64,000 nucleotides of DNA from Eublepharis macularius (lineage: Eukaryota > Chordata > Lepidosauria > Squamata > Eublepharidae). This document shows, piece by piece, positions 1 through 27,383 of the stretch. Both the position numbers and the translations under genes were made by a program. Below the pieces are notes generated by a model. That model was given only the letters and a program-made list of their open reading frames with translations, did no database searches and had not been told where the DNA came from. The number at the start of each line of letters is the position of its first letter. Position 1 is the stretch's first letter. The stretch spans positions 25,068,001-25,132,000 of the forward strand of contig NC_072801.1 of NCBI RefSeq assembly GCF_028583425.1, in the 5' to 3' direction.

Positions 1-91
1 ATCAAGATCAGTACTGGCCTGACAAAAGGGGGTTTCCAGGGTCTCGAGAATGGTCTTTCCTATCACCCATGACCTGATCCTATCAACCGGA

Positions 92-160
92 AGTGCCAGG
101 TATTGAACCTGGGACCTTCTGCATGCCAAGCAGATGCACTACCATTGAGTCGTGGCCCTT
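92..160 (-). repeat. tRNA-headed SINE fragment (tRNA-Ala-like head)
   Basis: Read on the - strand this resembles the 5' head of a tRNA-derived SINE, with a box A-like segment (gactcaatggtag) and a box B-like segment (ggttcaatacc). The anticodon-stem region resembles tRNA-Ala. It lacks acceptor-stem pairing, so it is a SINE head and not a tRNA gene. Related copies lie at 873-943, 15258-15333, 38946-39085 and 52040-52256. Confidence 0.6.
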
Positions 161-236
161 CCTTATTGAAAACAACACTGATGCTGGTTGTTGTGGGTTT
201 TCCGGGCTGTATTGCCGTGGTCTTGGCATTGTAGTT

Positions 237-277
237 CCTGACGTTTCGCCAGCAGCTGTGGCTGGCATCTTCAGAGG
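237..277 (-). ncRNA. Hammerhead ribozyme-like core, left arm of copy 1
   Basis: On the - strand: stem I CCU pairs with AGG, then the core CUGAAGA, one unpaired U, stem II GCCAGC/GCUGGC with a 7-nt loop, then GAAA, a self-complementary ACGU as stem III, and the cleavable C. This matches the hammerhead consensus CUGANGA...GAAA...UH. Stem III is so short that it could form only between two molecules or two arms, as described for dimeric hammerheads of Penelope-like elements. Confidence 0.6.
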
Positions 278-328
278 TGTAGCACCAAAAGACAGAGATC
301 TCTCAGAGATCTCTCTTTTGGTGCCACA

Positions 329-369
329 CCTCTGAAGATGCCAGCCACAGCTGCTGGCGAAACGTCAGG
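329..369 (+). ncRNA. Hammerhead ribozyme-like core, right arm of copy 1
   Basis: This is the mirror image of the left arm. CTGAAGA lies at 332-338, bulged T at 339, stem II at 340-345 with 353-358, GAAA at 359-362, C17 at 366, and stem I CCT 329-331 with AGG 367-369. All core residues are intact. Because the arms are inverted, a transcript through the whole repeat would fold into one long hairpin that competes with the ribozyme fold. Confidence 0.6.
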
Positions 370-443
370 AACTACAATGCCAAGACCATGGCAATACAGC
401 CCGGAAAACCCACAACAACCATCGTTCTCCGGCTGTGAAAGCC

Positions 444-2429
444 TTCGACAACACTGATGCTATTTGGAGGTTGTCTGAGGAGTTTCTCTTGAACTAAAAA
501 AAGTGAATGAATTCATTATCCTGTTCTCCCTGCCCCCCTTCCAAAGCATTTTTGAATGCTGACTGAATTGAGAGGCGTTTTGAGAAGCTATGGAGACCTT
601 GGGGGAACATCTCAGTCCAGCAAAAGCGGAGTTTGCTTTAAGTGGTTGTTCTAAGCTCGGGTGGATGTAAGCCTCAAGGTAGATCAGCTGGGCTTGTTAC
701 TAGACGTGTTCAGAATCGTGCTCTTTGTCTTAATGGTGCTGGTTGAACTTCTGCCAAAGTATGACGCTGAGTTAGACCATTGGTCAGTGCTGGCTGCTCC
801 AACAGACCGGTCATCTTGGGCGGATTTGTGCCTCCTTCCACTACTCTTCTTGCTCGACAGCCTTCAAGTGTAGATGCTGGTGATTGAACCAGGGGCCCTT
901 TTGCGTGCAAAGTAGATGCTTTGCCACTGAGCCACAGCCCCTTGTCCATACTTTTATCGACATCAGTGTTTCCAAAACTCAGGCTAAGCAAAACAAGGTA
1001 ACACACAACACTCAGCACCATTGGGGAGCTGGATTTATGTCCCATGGAGCTGTTTTTTGGCAAACTGCTTGTGTGCCATGTCATCTTAACTGGGTTTGCT
1101 TGGAAGGAATTCCCACTGAAGGTCTTTCCTTCAAGGAAGTGTGCTATAAGACTTTGCCCAACAGCCCCCCCTCCCCATGTAGGTTTGGAATCCCAGAGAA
1201 ATGTAAAGGTGTGTGTGGGGGGGGTTACGTGCACTTAAATTTCCTCTGTGATTCTGCATGAAAAAAATGATTGATCATACCTGGATTCAAATCTGGCTGA
1301 GTGGGAATTTCTTAGCTCTGCTAGTTCCTCCTCTGGCAATTGGGAATCATAATTAGCATATCAGCTGTGTGGGTGTTTTATCTAATCTGCACCTTACAGT
1401 CCCCATCCTCCTCCTCATAGGTGTCTAATTTTTAATGGAACTCATATTTCAAATTAAGCATTCTAAAGACTTGAGTGCCTGCTCTATTGCAAACAAGCAA
1501 AAGTGGAGGAGGGCATTGGGCTCGAACCCCCTTCCTCTCTGATTATCCCCTTGGGCAGAATTTCCCCCTTGTGCACATTAATGTTCACTCTCATGTGCTT
1601 GTGGCACTTCACAGGCAGTGAGGGAGAGCAGCTGAAATGCATATGGGAAGGTCTTTTGCCCAGGGCCTCTGTTGCTGTTCTCGCTGGTTAGAGTCCTTTG
1701 CTAGCATTGTGGCTCAGAAAAAAGTGGATGCGGTGCATGGTGAGGGGGGGGGGGAGTCCATGACATCAGAGCTGTGCTAGGGGGCTGGGTGGGAAGCTGT
1801 GGGGGGAACCAGATTGGACCTCTCCAGCCCCACCTTCCCTTTCTCTCAGTAGGTGATTAGCTTACACCGTCACAGCACATGATGCACCATGACAATTCAA
1901 TTCATCACGCTGATTAATCAAGAAGTGTTTACTACCCTCAGTTGCAATTGGTTCCCGCTCAAGATTGGAGCCTAAAATGTGCATGAAGCGCAGTGTTGGC
2001 TAACCTGTCTAGCTGGTGATGCGATAGATGATTCGCACTGAGCACATGTTTAGCTCAGGGCAAACAAAAGCTTAAGGTGCGGCAAGCAAAACACGTGCTT
2101 TGCTTATTTACTAGGGTTCTGAGTAGCTGTAGGGTGAAAGTGACAGGCTTCTTTCTGAACTATGTCAATGTAAGAGTGGGAAGGATGAGAGCAAAACACT
2201 GTCTTATTTTTAACAGCATGTGTTCTTGCTGGGTCTGCCTGTTTGTACCAAAAACCAGTTTTCTAATTACAGCGTGACAGCATGATTGCGCCGCCGATGG
2301 AGCTCTGGGCTGTTTTGTATCAGGATAGAAACAAATAAGGAAAGCTTGCTATAACACCTGTGGAACATGGAGTCTTTGACTCTAAATTTGACTGCTTGGT
2401 GCATTGGTGGTTCTGACAAATACCTATAT
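444..2429. other. Noncoding, mostly unique sequence
   Basis: Apart from the SINE head at 873-943 and short G or C runs (for example near 1744) I see no exon, RNA gene or recognisable repeat. It is either intergenic sequence or a 5' intron of TMEM184A. Confidence 0.5.
873..943 (-). repeat. tRNA-headed SINE fragment
   Basis: On the - strand a box A-like (ggctcagtggcaaag) and a box B-like (ggttcaatcacc) segment are visible, like the copy at 92-160 but more diverged. No SINE body follows. Confidence 0.5.
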
Positions 2430-2845
2430 TTTATCAATTTATTGATACCCTCCTGTTAGATCCAAAGTGGCTTGTAACACCGTAAGAACGTAAGAAGAGC
2501 CCTGCGGGATCAGACCAGAGGTCCATCTAGTCCAGCATCCTGTTCCACATAGCGGCCAACCAGTTGCCCTGGAAGGCCACAGAGGCCAATGCCCTGAGAT
2601 ATAGAGGTTGACTGCTTCTGAACATGGAGGTTCTCTTTAGCTACCATGGCTAGTAGCCATTGATGGACCTCTCCTCCATGAATCTGTCTAACCCCCTTTA
2701 AAGCTATGCTTGTGACCCCCCCCCAATTTTATCCTCACAACAGTCTTGTGAGGTAGGGTAGGCTGCGAGTGATTGGCTCAAGGATGCCCAATGAGCTTCC
2801 ATGACAGAGTGAGGACATTCTAACAGCTACACCATGCTGAGGGCT
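2430..2845 (-). repeat. tRNA-headed SINE (body/3' type ...ccttgggtc), split by a CR1 fragment
   Basis: The 3' tail of the SINE (tttattgataccctcctg...aaagtggcttgtaacac) is at 2430-2480. The rest of the body (tatcctcacaacagtcttgtgaggtaggg, reading to a degraded tRNA head) is at 2715-2845. The two parts are contiguous in uninterrupted copies such as 57115-57368, so the CR1 at 2481-2714 was inserted later. Confidence 0.6.
2481..2714 (-). repeat. CR1 LINE 3' fragment
   Basis: The fragment begins with the CR1 3'-terminal short repeat (cgtaagaacgtaagaag) and continues with the typical CR1 C-terminal and 3' UTR sequence (gggatcagaccagaggtccatc; gaacatggaggttc; ttgatggacctctcctccatgaatctgtct). The orientation is the same as the long CR1 at 19995-24590. 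Confidence 0.75.
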
Positions 2846-2865
2846 TGCCCTAATATTACCAACTT

Positions 2866-4830
2866 ATAGCCCTCCCCCCCCCCCTCCCCAAGTTTCAAGC
2901 TCTTGGCTCTTTAGGTACCTGAGTTGGAACTTGCACCTTGGGTAGGGCTGAGCAAGTCTCATGTCCTAGCCCTTGCAAAAGTCCTTCTAAGCAGGACTCA
3001 GTAACCTGGATGGTGGTATACTGTGCTGAGACAGAAGTCCACCCCCCACTCCACCAGTAGCCTGGATTGTGCAATTGTGAGCTGAAAAAGAGAGGTTGCA
3101 AATGTCACCAATGTGTTGAGAAAAATGGATGTATAACCCATGTGAAGAATACCCACAAATTTTAGTAACGTGAAAATTATGCAGCTATTATATGTGCCTC
3201 CTTGGCCCTTTTAGCTTTGACAAGGTGTTACTTACAACCTTTCAAACTTCTCTTCACGGCACAGAGAATGAGAAACTTGCTTTTTAAAACAATGCAAGTG
3301 GCAAGCAGCTGGTTGTTGAATGTCTTGTCCGATCCCAGATTCCGTATTGAAGCTTCCCTTCTGTAGCCCTTGTAGTTTGGTGATAGAGGTGCTTTGTGTC
3401 TAGGAAGTCCCAAGTTCAAGAGAAGTATTTCCAGTTAAAAGAATCTTGGGTAGCTGAAGTTTTTCGGGAATGGGGGGATTTTACTCTGCTTTGGACCCTG
3501 GAGTCCTGACTGCTGCTCGGAGTAGATAATGCTGAGCAATGTGGACTCACTATAAGGTAGATTGTATGTTCGTAACTATAATAATTAGCAGTTGCCTATT
3601 GGGAAATGGAGACTAGATCTCTCCAAGGCCTTCCAGTGCATCTGTGTAATGTTTCAACTTGGGTTTCTTGTACTCAAGTCCAGCTGTGGATCATGATTTA
3701 TTTCCTTTACAAAGTCCCAAAGTGGGAGGATTTATAGACTTGGGGATGTGATGCTGCCAGATAAGCACCATCTTGATCTGTGTTCTAAAGGTTGGCCACA
3801 GAGTCAACAAGGAAAAAGATAACTGCCGGAAAACAAAAAAGCAAACCCCTTCTTTCCCAGTGCCTTTCTCGTGCGCTGGAGCTGGCACTCTCTCTGCAGC
3901 CTGGTTAATGTTTAGGTGGCAGACTGTGCCATGGTGTGCCAGGCTGGCTCAGAGGACTATTTCTACCGCCAGCTCCCCAATGACCACAAATGAGCTGGTG
4001 TTGTTGACTTAAGCAGGGCATCGACTCCTCTGGGGACCCTCGTGGTCAGCTGCTGTCTTGGTAATCCTAGCCTCTCTTCGAAGCAGGCGTCCATGGGTGG
4101 AACCTGGAGCCCTTTCCAACAGGAACACCCAGCCCCCAGCAGCTGATTCTGTTCCTCTCCCTTCGCCCAATGATTTCCCCTTCTATTTGGGGCAGGGTGG
4201 GGAGTATTTTTAGATGCGAAGTGTATATTCATCTGTGGCTCGAACACATCAAAAGTGCTTCCTTTGCAAAGTGCTAAGGCTTTGGGGTAAGTAGCTAAGC
4301 CCGTGTGTTGCAGTTGGGGTTATGTAGGTGAAAATGGTGGCCAGCCAGGGCTAGTGATGTTAGTGGTGGCTAACAGTTTTGGTGGTAGGGGCTCAAATGC
4401 TGGGCTCAACTTGCAGAGGAAATGTTTTCTCTAGGAAAATCATGACAATGATAAAAAGCTTAACTTCCAGGTGTTTGGAAAGGGACAGAGTTAACCAGGT
4501 TGTGCGCACCGATCAGTTTAATTGGTAGATTAGACTATATGAAATCTTCTATTGATCAGACAGAACAGGTTTTAACCTAGGGGCCAGAAGAACACATGCT
4601 TGGGTGGGTACTTTAAAAATGGGTTTTGTTGCGGCATGTTAACTCTAGCAGAAAAATAAAAGGGAATATTTATTTAGAACAGGTCTTGATGATTTTTCTT
4701 TGGCGCCTGCCCAACAGTTTAGGAATCTGACTCACTTTTAGCCTTCAGGCTTTCATATTTTACTGACATTTTTAAAATAGCTGCTGCCACAAAATGGAAT
4801 CCTAACCCCTTTGCCAGTTTTTTCATAACT
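2866..4830. other. Noncoding sequence, nothing recognised
   Basis: No exon with acceptor and donor, no RNA gene and no repeat family that I can name. The short open frames here have no conserved motif and are not supported as genes. Confidence 0.45.
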
Positions 4831-4835
4831 TTATT

Positions 4836-5058
4836 AATGCTATGGCAAAAATATTCAGATATTTATACCTTTCTTTTCTCCCCAGCAGGCGTACAGCAAC
4901 ATTCTCCCCTCTTCCATTATATCCTAACAACCACTACACCATGAGGTAGATTAGGCTAAGAGAGTGTGATTGACCCATACAGGGAGATTCCATGACAGTG
5001 TGTGGAGTCGAACCCAGGCCTCCCAACTGCTGCTAGTCTGATATTCTAACCACTATAC

Positions 5059-5060
<2 letters not shown>
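4836..5060 (-). repeat. tRNA-headed SINE, followed by a (CT)n microsatellite
   Basis: On the - strand the order is a tRNA-like head ending near 5060, a body (gaggtagattaggctaagagagtgtg on the + strand) and the tail (tatttatacctttcttttctcccc). A pure (CT) run at about 5062-5100 abuts the head end. Confidence 0.65.

Positions 5061-5061
<1 letters not shown>

Positions 5062-5100
<39 letters not shown>
5062..5100. repeat. (CT)n microsatellite
   Basis: About 39 bases of uninterrupted CT dinucleotides directly next to the SINE head at 5060. Confidence 0.95.
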
Positions 5101-5101
<1 letters not shown>

Positions 5102-5711
5102 AACACAGGAGTAAGCGTGGTTGTCATCACTGCAGCAAAAAGCTATCCTCTAACTCTGATGTAAAATGCTTTTTTTTAAAGAACTGTTTTTAAAAAATTA
5201 AATTAGGATCTGGAGAGTTAACTTAGAAATATGCTCAAGTGGCTAAGATCTCAGTATATATACACCTTCAGGGTTCTAGATTCCATTACTTAGCTTGTAT
5301 TAATGAAATAGGAGTGCAAGATTATGTCTTTTCATGCCACGAATCTCCACCCAGTCCCAAACAATCATAGATGGACCTTTCTGAAGGTAGCAAACTAAAG
5401 TTCGGAGGGAGGAGTGGGTCAGGGCTGCTGGGATCAGCGACATCCAAGCTACAAGATGAAGGGCTTGTGCTGGACCAAAATTCTAGGTGCCGTGATCAAT
5501 TTCTAGGTACTATGAGGACTCGGCGCCTGGGGTTTGCTGAACCCTGTATAAAATTGCCTGTCCTGTGGAAAATGAATGGTAGCATTGGGTTTTAAATTGT
5601 TTCCTGATCTTTGAGGCTGTTTTTTCTTGAGGCTTTGCCAGTATACAAACTTAGTTCAGTATGATTTATTACAGAACTAATCAATCAACTGCTGAAATTA
5701 CGAGAAAAATA

Positions 5712-5925
5712 ATGGCTGTTGTGGGTTTTCCGGGCTGTATTGCCGTGGTCTTGGCACTGTAATTCCTGACGTTTCGCCAGCAGCTGTGGCTGGCATCTTC
5801 AGAGGTGTAGCACCAAAAGACAGAGATCTCTCAGTGTCACAGGCAGCCACAGCTGCTGGCGAAACGTCAGGAACTACAATGCCAAGACCACGGCAATACA
5901 GCCCGGAAAACCCACAACAACCATT
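5712..5925. repeat. Palindromic Penelope-like repeat, copy 2 (one arm damaged)
   Basis: This is the same family as 186-425. The left arm is complete. The right arm has lost about 25-30 bases around the CUGAAGA half of the ribozyme, so GGCAGCCACAGC follows directly on the central spacer. The flank after 5925 (ccattgttctccggccgtgaaagccttcgacaa) matches the flank of copy 1 at about 419-449, so the true repeat unit is longer than the palindrome. Confidence 0.65.
5765..5805 (-). ncRNA. Hammerhead ribozyme-like core, left arm of copy 2
   Basis: Identical in its core to the copy at 237-277: CUGAAGA, stem II GCCAGC/GCUGGC, GAAA, ACGU, C17, and stem I CCU/AGG. The partner arm on the + strand lacks CUGAAGA and cannot form a ribozyme. 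Confidence 0.58.
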
Positions 5926-6224
5926 GTTCTCCGGCCGTGAAAGCCTTCGACAATACATCACTGATATACTTGGTGTCTTGTAGACCTCTGCTCCAAGGGA
6001 GTTTATATTCTAAAGTTTTCCCTGTGGGAGGGGGGGAGCTAGAAGGATTGAAGAGTGGTAACAGAAGGATGAGATAAACATGAACAGAATTACATCTGTC
6101 ATTTTGTGGTTGGAGATGTCAGGGTTAAAATCAATACAACAGGAGAAATAAATGGAAATGTTGAAAATGGAGACATGCAGAAAGCCAGGGAGCATTGTGA
6201 CATTTTAGACGTTCTGTCTCTGTC

Positions 6225-6340
6225 CACTGTAGTGGTTGGCCTAACCTACCTCATAAGGCTGTTGTGAAGATATACAGGGAAGGCGGAATCGTGCAACCCT
6301 GAGTTTTTTGCAGGGAGGACAGTATAAAAATGTACCAGAT
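6225..6340 (+). repeat. tRNA-headed SINE fragment
   Basis: The body and tail of the SINE are present (cctaacctacctcataaggctgttgtgaag ... agtataaaaatgtacc). The tRNA-like head is almost entirely missing. Confidence 0.45.
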
Positions 6341-6930
6341 CAAGATCTTAAAACATAAGCATGCACACACAACTGCTAGACAGGCCAGCTTCCAAGTGCA
6401 CAGATGCAAAAGCCTTGTAAATACTGCTCATTTTAAACATTTCAAATAAATCATCAATGCAAGCATATGGGTTCTTGACTCGGGCATGTGGGGGGATGAG
6501 CATTACAAGTTGCATGAACTCTTTTGCCTAGAGATCCGTTGTAATTCTGGGGGATCTTGGCCTGGCTGCCTCATAGCACTGGTTGCTTTGTCCAGTTCTT
6601 TGGCCTTCGGCACATGTGTTCCCTATGCACTCAGGTCTTCATTAGGGTAGCATTGTGGGTGTGGAAACCACACTAACTCAGCTCACCCTCTTCTTGATCC
6701 ACTTTGGGCACTTGATGACTTTGCTGGACAAGATGCCTACAAAAACATCAGCCTCGGTGGATCCGTTTGTTTGTAGTGTCGCAGCACTTCCTGAGGGTTT
6801 GCTTGTGTGTGGCTGCTTCTACTGGGGTGAGCACAGTGGCTCCCAAACTGCCTGCTTGGAGGAACATCAGCCATGCCCCCAAAGGAGCCAAAGTTTGCCT
6901 TGCAACACTGCAGGGCTGTCATAAGCAGAG

Positions 6931-6968
6931 TTACACCCTTCTAAATCCATGAATTTAGAAGGGTGTAA
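6931..6968. repeat. Perfect inverted repeat, relic of a palindromic element
   Basis: 16-bp arms (ttacacccttctaaat / atttagaagggtgtaa) flank a 6-bp spacer. A third, imperfect half follows at 6974-6993. Similar 'aagcagagtt...aactctgcttagg' fragments occur near 28350-28435 and 54980-55045, so this is a dispersed family. Confidence 0.6.
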
Positions 6969-7209
6969 ATCCGTGGATTTAGAAGGGCGTAACTCAGGAT
7001 TGCACCATAAGTCGACTGATCTTGTCAGTTGTCATGACAGGGCAGTCCGTGCAGCATTGATTTTTTGCCCCCACTTCTTTGCCCATCCCTTTAGTATGTT
7101 AGCAGTAAATACACCAACTACCCCTTCCTTTCGTATGCCAGAGAGGCAGGTGTAGCAGTGCTCCCCCAGCCTAACCCCCATGAAAGAACAGTAAAATATG
7201 AAATTTTTA

Positions 7210-7643
7210 TGCCACCAGTTGGTGTGGTGGTGATTTAGGGTTGCCAGCCTCCAGGTAGTGGCTGGAGATCTTTCGGAACTGGTCTCTAGGCCACAGAGAT
7301 CAAGTCACCTGGAGAAAATGGTTACTTTGGGGGGTGGACTCTGTGGAATTATGCCATGCCAAGGTCTTTTCCCTCCTCAAACCCCACTTTCTCCAGGTTT
7401 CACCCACCCTCCAGGAATTTCCCAACTTGGAGCTGGCGACCCAATGGTGATTAGAGTGTCAATCTAGGATCTGGGAGAACCAGGTTCAAATCCCTGCTCT
7501 GCAATGGAAGCTTGTTGGGTGCCCTTGGGCCCGTCACACTCTTCCGGCCTAACCTAACTCTCAGGGTTGTAGTGAGGAGAAAATAGTATAAGTTACTTTG
7601 GATCCCCAACTGGAAAGAAAGGCAGGATATAACTGAAGTAAAT
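7210..7643 (+). repeat. tRNA-headed SINE interrupted by a hAT-type element
   Basis: The head is split: ggtgtggtggtgatt lies before 7236, and tggtgattagagtgtcaatct resumes at 7445. A box B-like ggttcaaatccc, the body (cctaacctaactctcagggttg) and the tail (aaagaaaggcaggatataactgaagtaaa) follow. The interruption is the element at 7236-7444. Confidence 0.65.
7236..7444 (+). mobile_element. Non-autonomous hAT-type DNA element with 8-bp target duplication
   Basis: Terminal inverted repeats TAGGGTTGCCAGC and GCTGGCGACCCAA bound 209 bp without coding capacity. The 8-bp direct repeat TGGTGATT stands at 7228-7235 and 7445-7452, the target-site length typical of hAT transposases. A second, more diverged copy is at 8414-8617. 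Confidence 0.75.
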
Positions 7644-8092
7644 TTTAATATGAAATATTAATTTGAAATATGCATGGAGAAGGTGATCAAAACTTGTGCT
7701 TCCATTAAACCCTTGGGGGTGGAATAAAGTCGGTCCAAGGGTTACTTCAGTATGTGGACTAGCGGTAGCTCTTGTCTGCTAGAGGAAAATATCCATTATT
7801 TGGGAAATTTGACTTTATTGGGGATGGAGGCAAGGCAGGGAAATGACCTGTTTGGGGCTTGTTTCTGTGCTCAGAGCAGATGAAAGTGAGGAATGGACCT
7901 CTAAAGATGGAAACGTCTTCTCCAGACCCTCGGCTGAGAGATCAGCCTAAAAATAAAAGTGTATTATTAGGTGGGATGCTGGGAATGAGATGTCTAGAAT
8001 ATGTGGGGAGGGTGTTGCCGTTGCTACTTTTAATGGCAAACAATTAGGGGGCATGGTGTGTGTGGGCAGTGCACATTATTATTATTATTACT

Positions 8093-8330
8093 ATCATTTA
8101 TTAAATTTATAGTCTGCCCTCCCTGCAAACGAGCTCAGGGCGGATTACAACATACAGATAAAAACACATTAATAAAACAGTACATCGAATAATAATAAAA
8201 GCCAGATTTAGCAGCATAAAAACAAACTCTGCACCATGTTCCTAATATCCCAGGACGGGATTCACTCCACCCTTCCCTGCCAACCATAAGGGGAAGAGAG
8301 GGGTGAAGACGTGAGTTGGGGCAGATGACT
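8093..8330 (-). repeat. LINE 3'-end fragment (CR1/L2 type)
   Basis: On the - strand it ends with a 'gtaatccgccctgagctcgtttgcagggagggcagactataaat'-like terminus followed by an (ATA)n-rich tail, here ttaataataatt repeats at 8078-8090. That terminus is typical of CR1/L2-clade elements. No reverse transcriptase motif is included. Confidence 0.55.
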
Positions 8331-8413
8331 TGCATAGTTCAGCATTTCCTCTGCTTCCTAACACTTAGCAAGAGGAGCAGGTCTCCAGAATGGCTGGAAG
8401 CCACTGACCTGTG

Positions 8414-8617
8414 AGCTGCCAACCTCCAGGTGATGGCAGGAGATTTCCTGGAATTACAACTCTACAAGTGACTGGGATCATTCCTCTGGGGAAAATAGCT
8501 GTTTTTTGGGGGGGGGGGGTGGACTGTATACCCTGCTGAGATCCCTCCCAGACCCTGCCCTCTCCAGACTCCACCCTCAACATCTCTCAGTATTTCACAA
8601 CCCAGAGCTGGCAACCC
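8414..8617 (+). mobile_element. Second, diverged copy of the hAT-type element
   Basis: The interior is the same as in 7236-7444 (ctccaggtgatggcaggag ... gaccctgccctctccagac ... cccagagctggcaaccc). The left terminal repeat is damaged and I could not find a convincing target duplication. Confidence 0.6.
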
Positions 8618-8619
8618 TC

Positions 8620-9358
8620 CTTTAATTCCAGGCATTTGCACTGCAGGGTCTGGGAGAGAAAGAAACTCCTCACAGGCTCAGAAGCGCTTTCTTACTTATG
8701 TGTTCCGGGACTGAATTTAGGGCACTAAAACAGATTTCAGGGAGTTGGAGCTTTAAGCTATTTGTGTGTTGGATTCTCCCCCCCCCCCCCCTCACCTTCC
8801 AATTTCTCCTGCTTTTCCCAACTTGGTGATCCTTTACAGTGATTTTTAAAAAATTTTAGGCTGTGTATACTTTAAAAAAAAAATCTGTCCAGAAAGAAGC
8901 TGGACTCTTCGACCTAGCGAAGCTAAACAAATGTTGAAATAATGATTTTGCCTAATTTAGTCTATGAACTGGAGGGTGTGGCGATGTCTTACATAGGGCA
9001 CTGAAACCCAGCCTGCAAATGTCAGAAATCTCTCCCTCACCCCCCCCCCAGCTCTCTCTCTCTCTCTCTTACTGCCTTTGCCAGGTGCTGCCCAGCTTCT
9101 TTCAAGTGTCTTCACAATCCTAAGGACTAGGAACTTTTGATTATTTTTGTTTTTTAAGAAAGAAAAGCTCAGATTCTTGGGTGGCTAAACTTCCATTCAG
9201 TCTTGCTTTCTACATTCATGTGGGGTCTCTGAATACCCCAAATCTTGACTGTTGTTGCAAATGATCCCTCTTGGCATTTCCCTTGTTTTATAGGCTGTCC
9301 TACATTTTCTTGCTGCTTGCTTCTCCGCCCCTGATTTTGTTCACCTTTGCTCCTGCAG
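8620..9358. other. Noncoding sequence before TMEM184A coding exon 1
   Basis: It holds poly-C and CT-rich runs (8778-8792, 9040-9068). Its end serves as the 3' splice site: a pyrimidine-rich tract and tcctgcag directly before 9359. No 5' UTR exon could be placed in the window. Confidence 0.6.

Positions 9359-27383
<18,025 letters not shown>

Larger units (their letters stand above)
186..425. repeat. Palindromic Penelope-like repeat, copy 1 (two inverted hammerhead arms)
   Basis: Two nearly identical arms of about 120 bp face each other around 305-309. Each arm, read outward from the centre, carries a hammerhead-like core followed by the same unique tail (gaactacaatgccaagacc). The same structure recurs at 5712-5925, so this is a repeat family and not a local accident. 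Hammerhead ribozymes are known in the terminal regions of Penelope-like elements; assigning this repeat to that class is inference from the ribozyme core. No reverse transcriptase or GIY-YIG coding sequence is present. Confidence 0.65.

Noticed and set aside
92..160. tRNA-Ala-like gene on the - strand
   Set aside because: Box A and B are present, but there is no paired acceptor stem or intact cloverleaf, and sister copies show it is a SINE head. The same holds for the other tRNA-like heads in the window.
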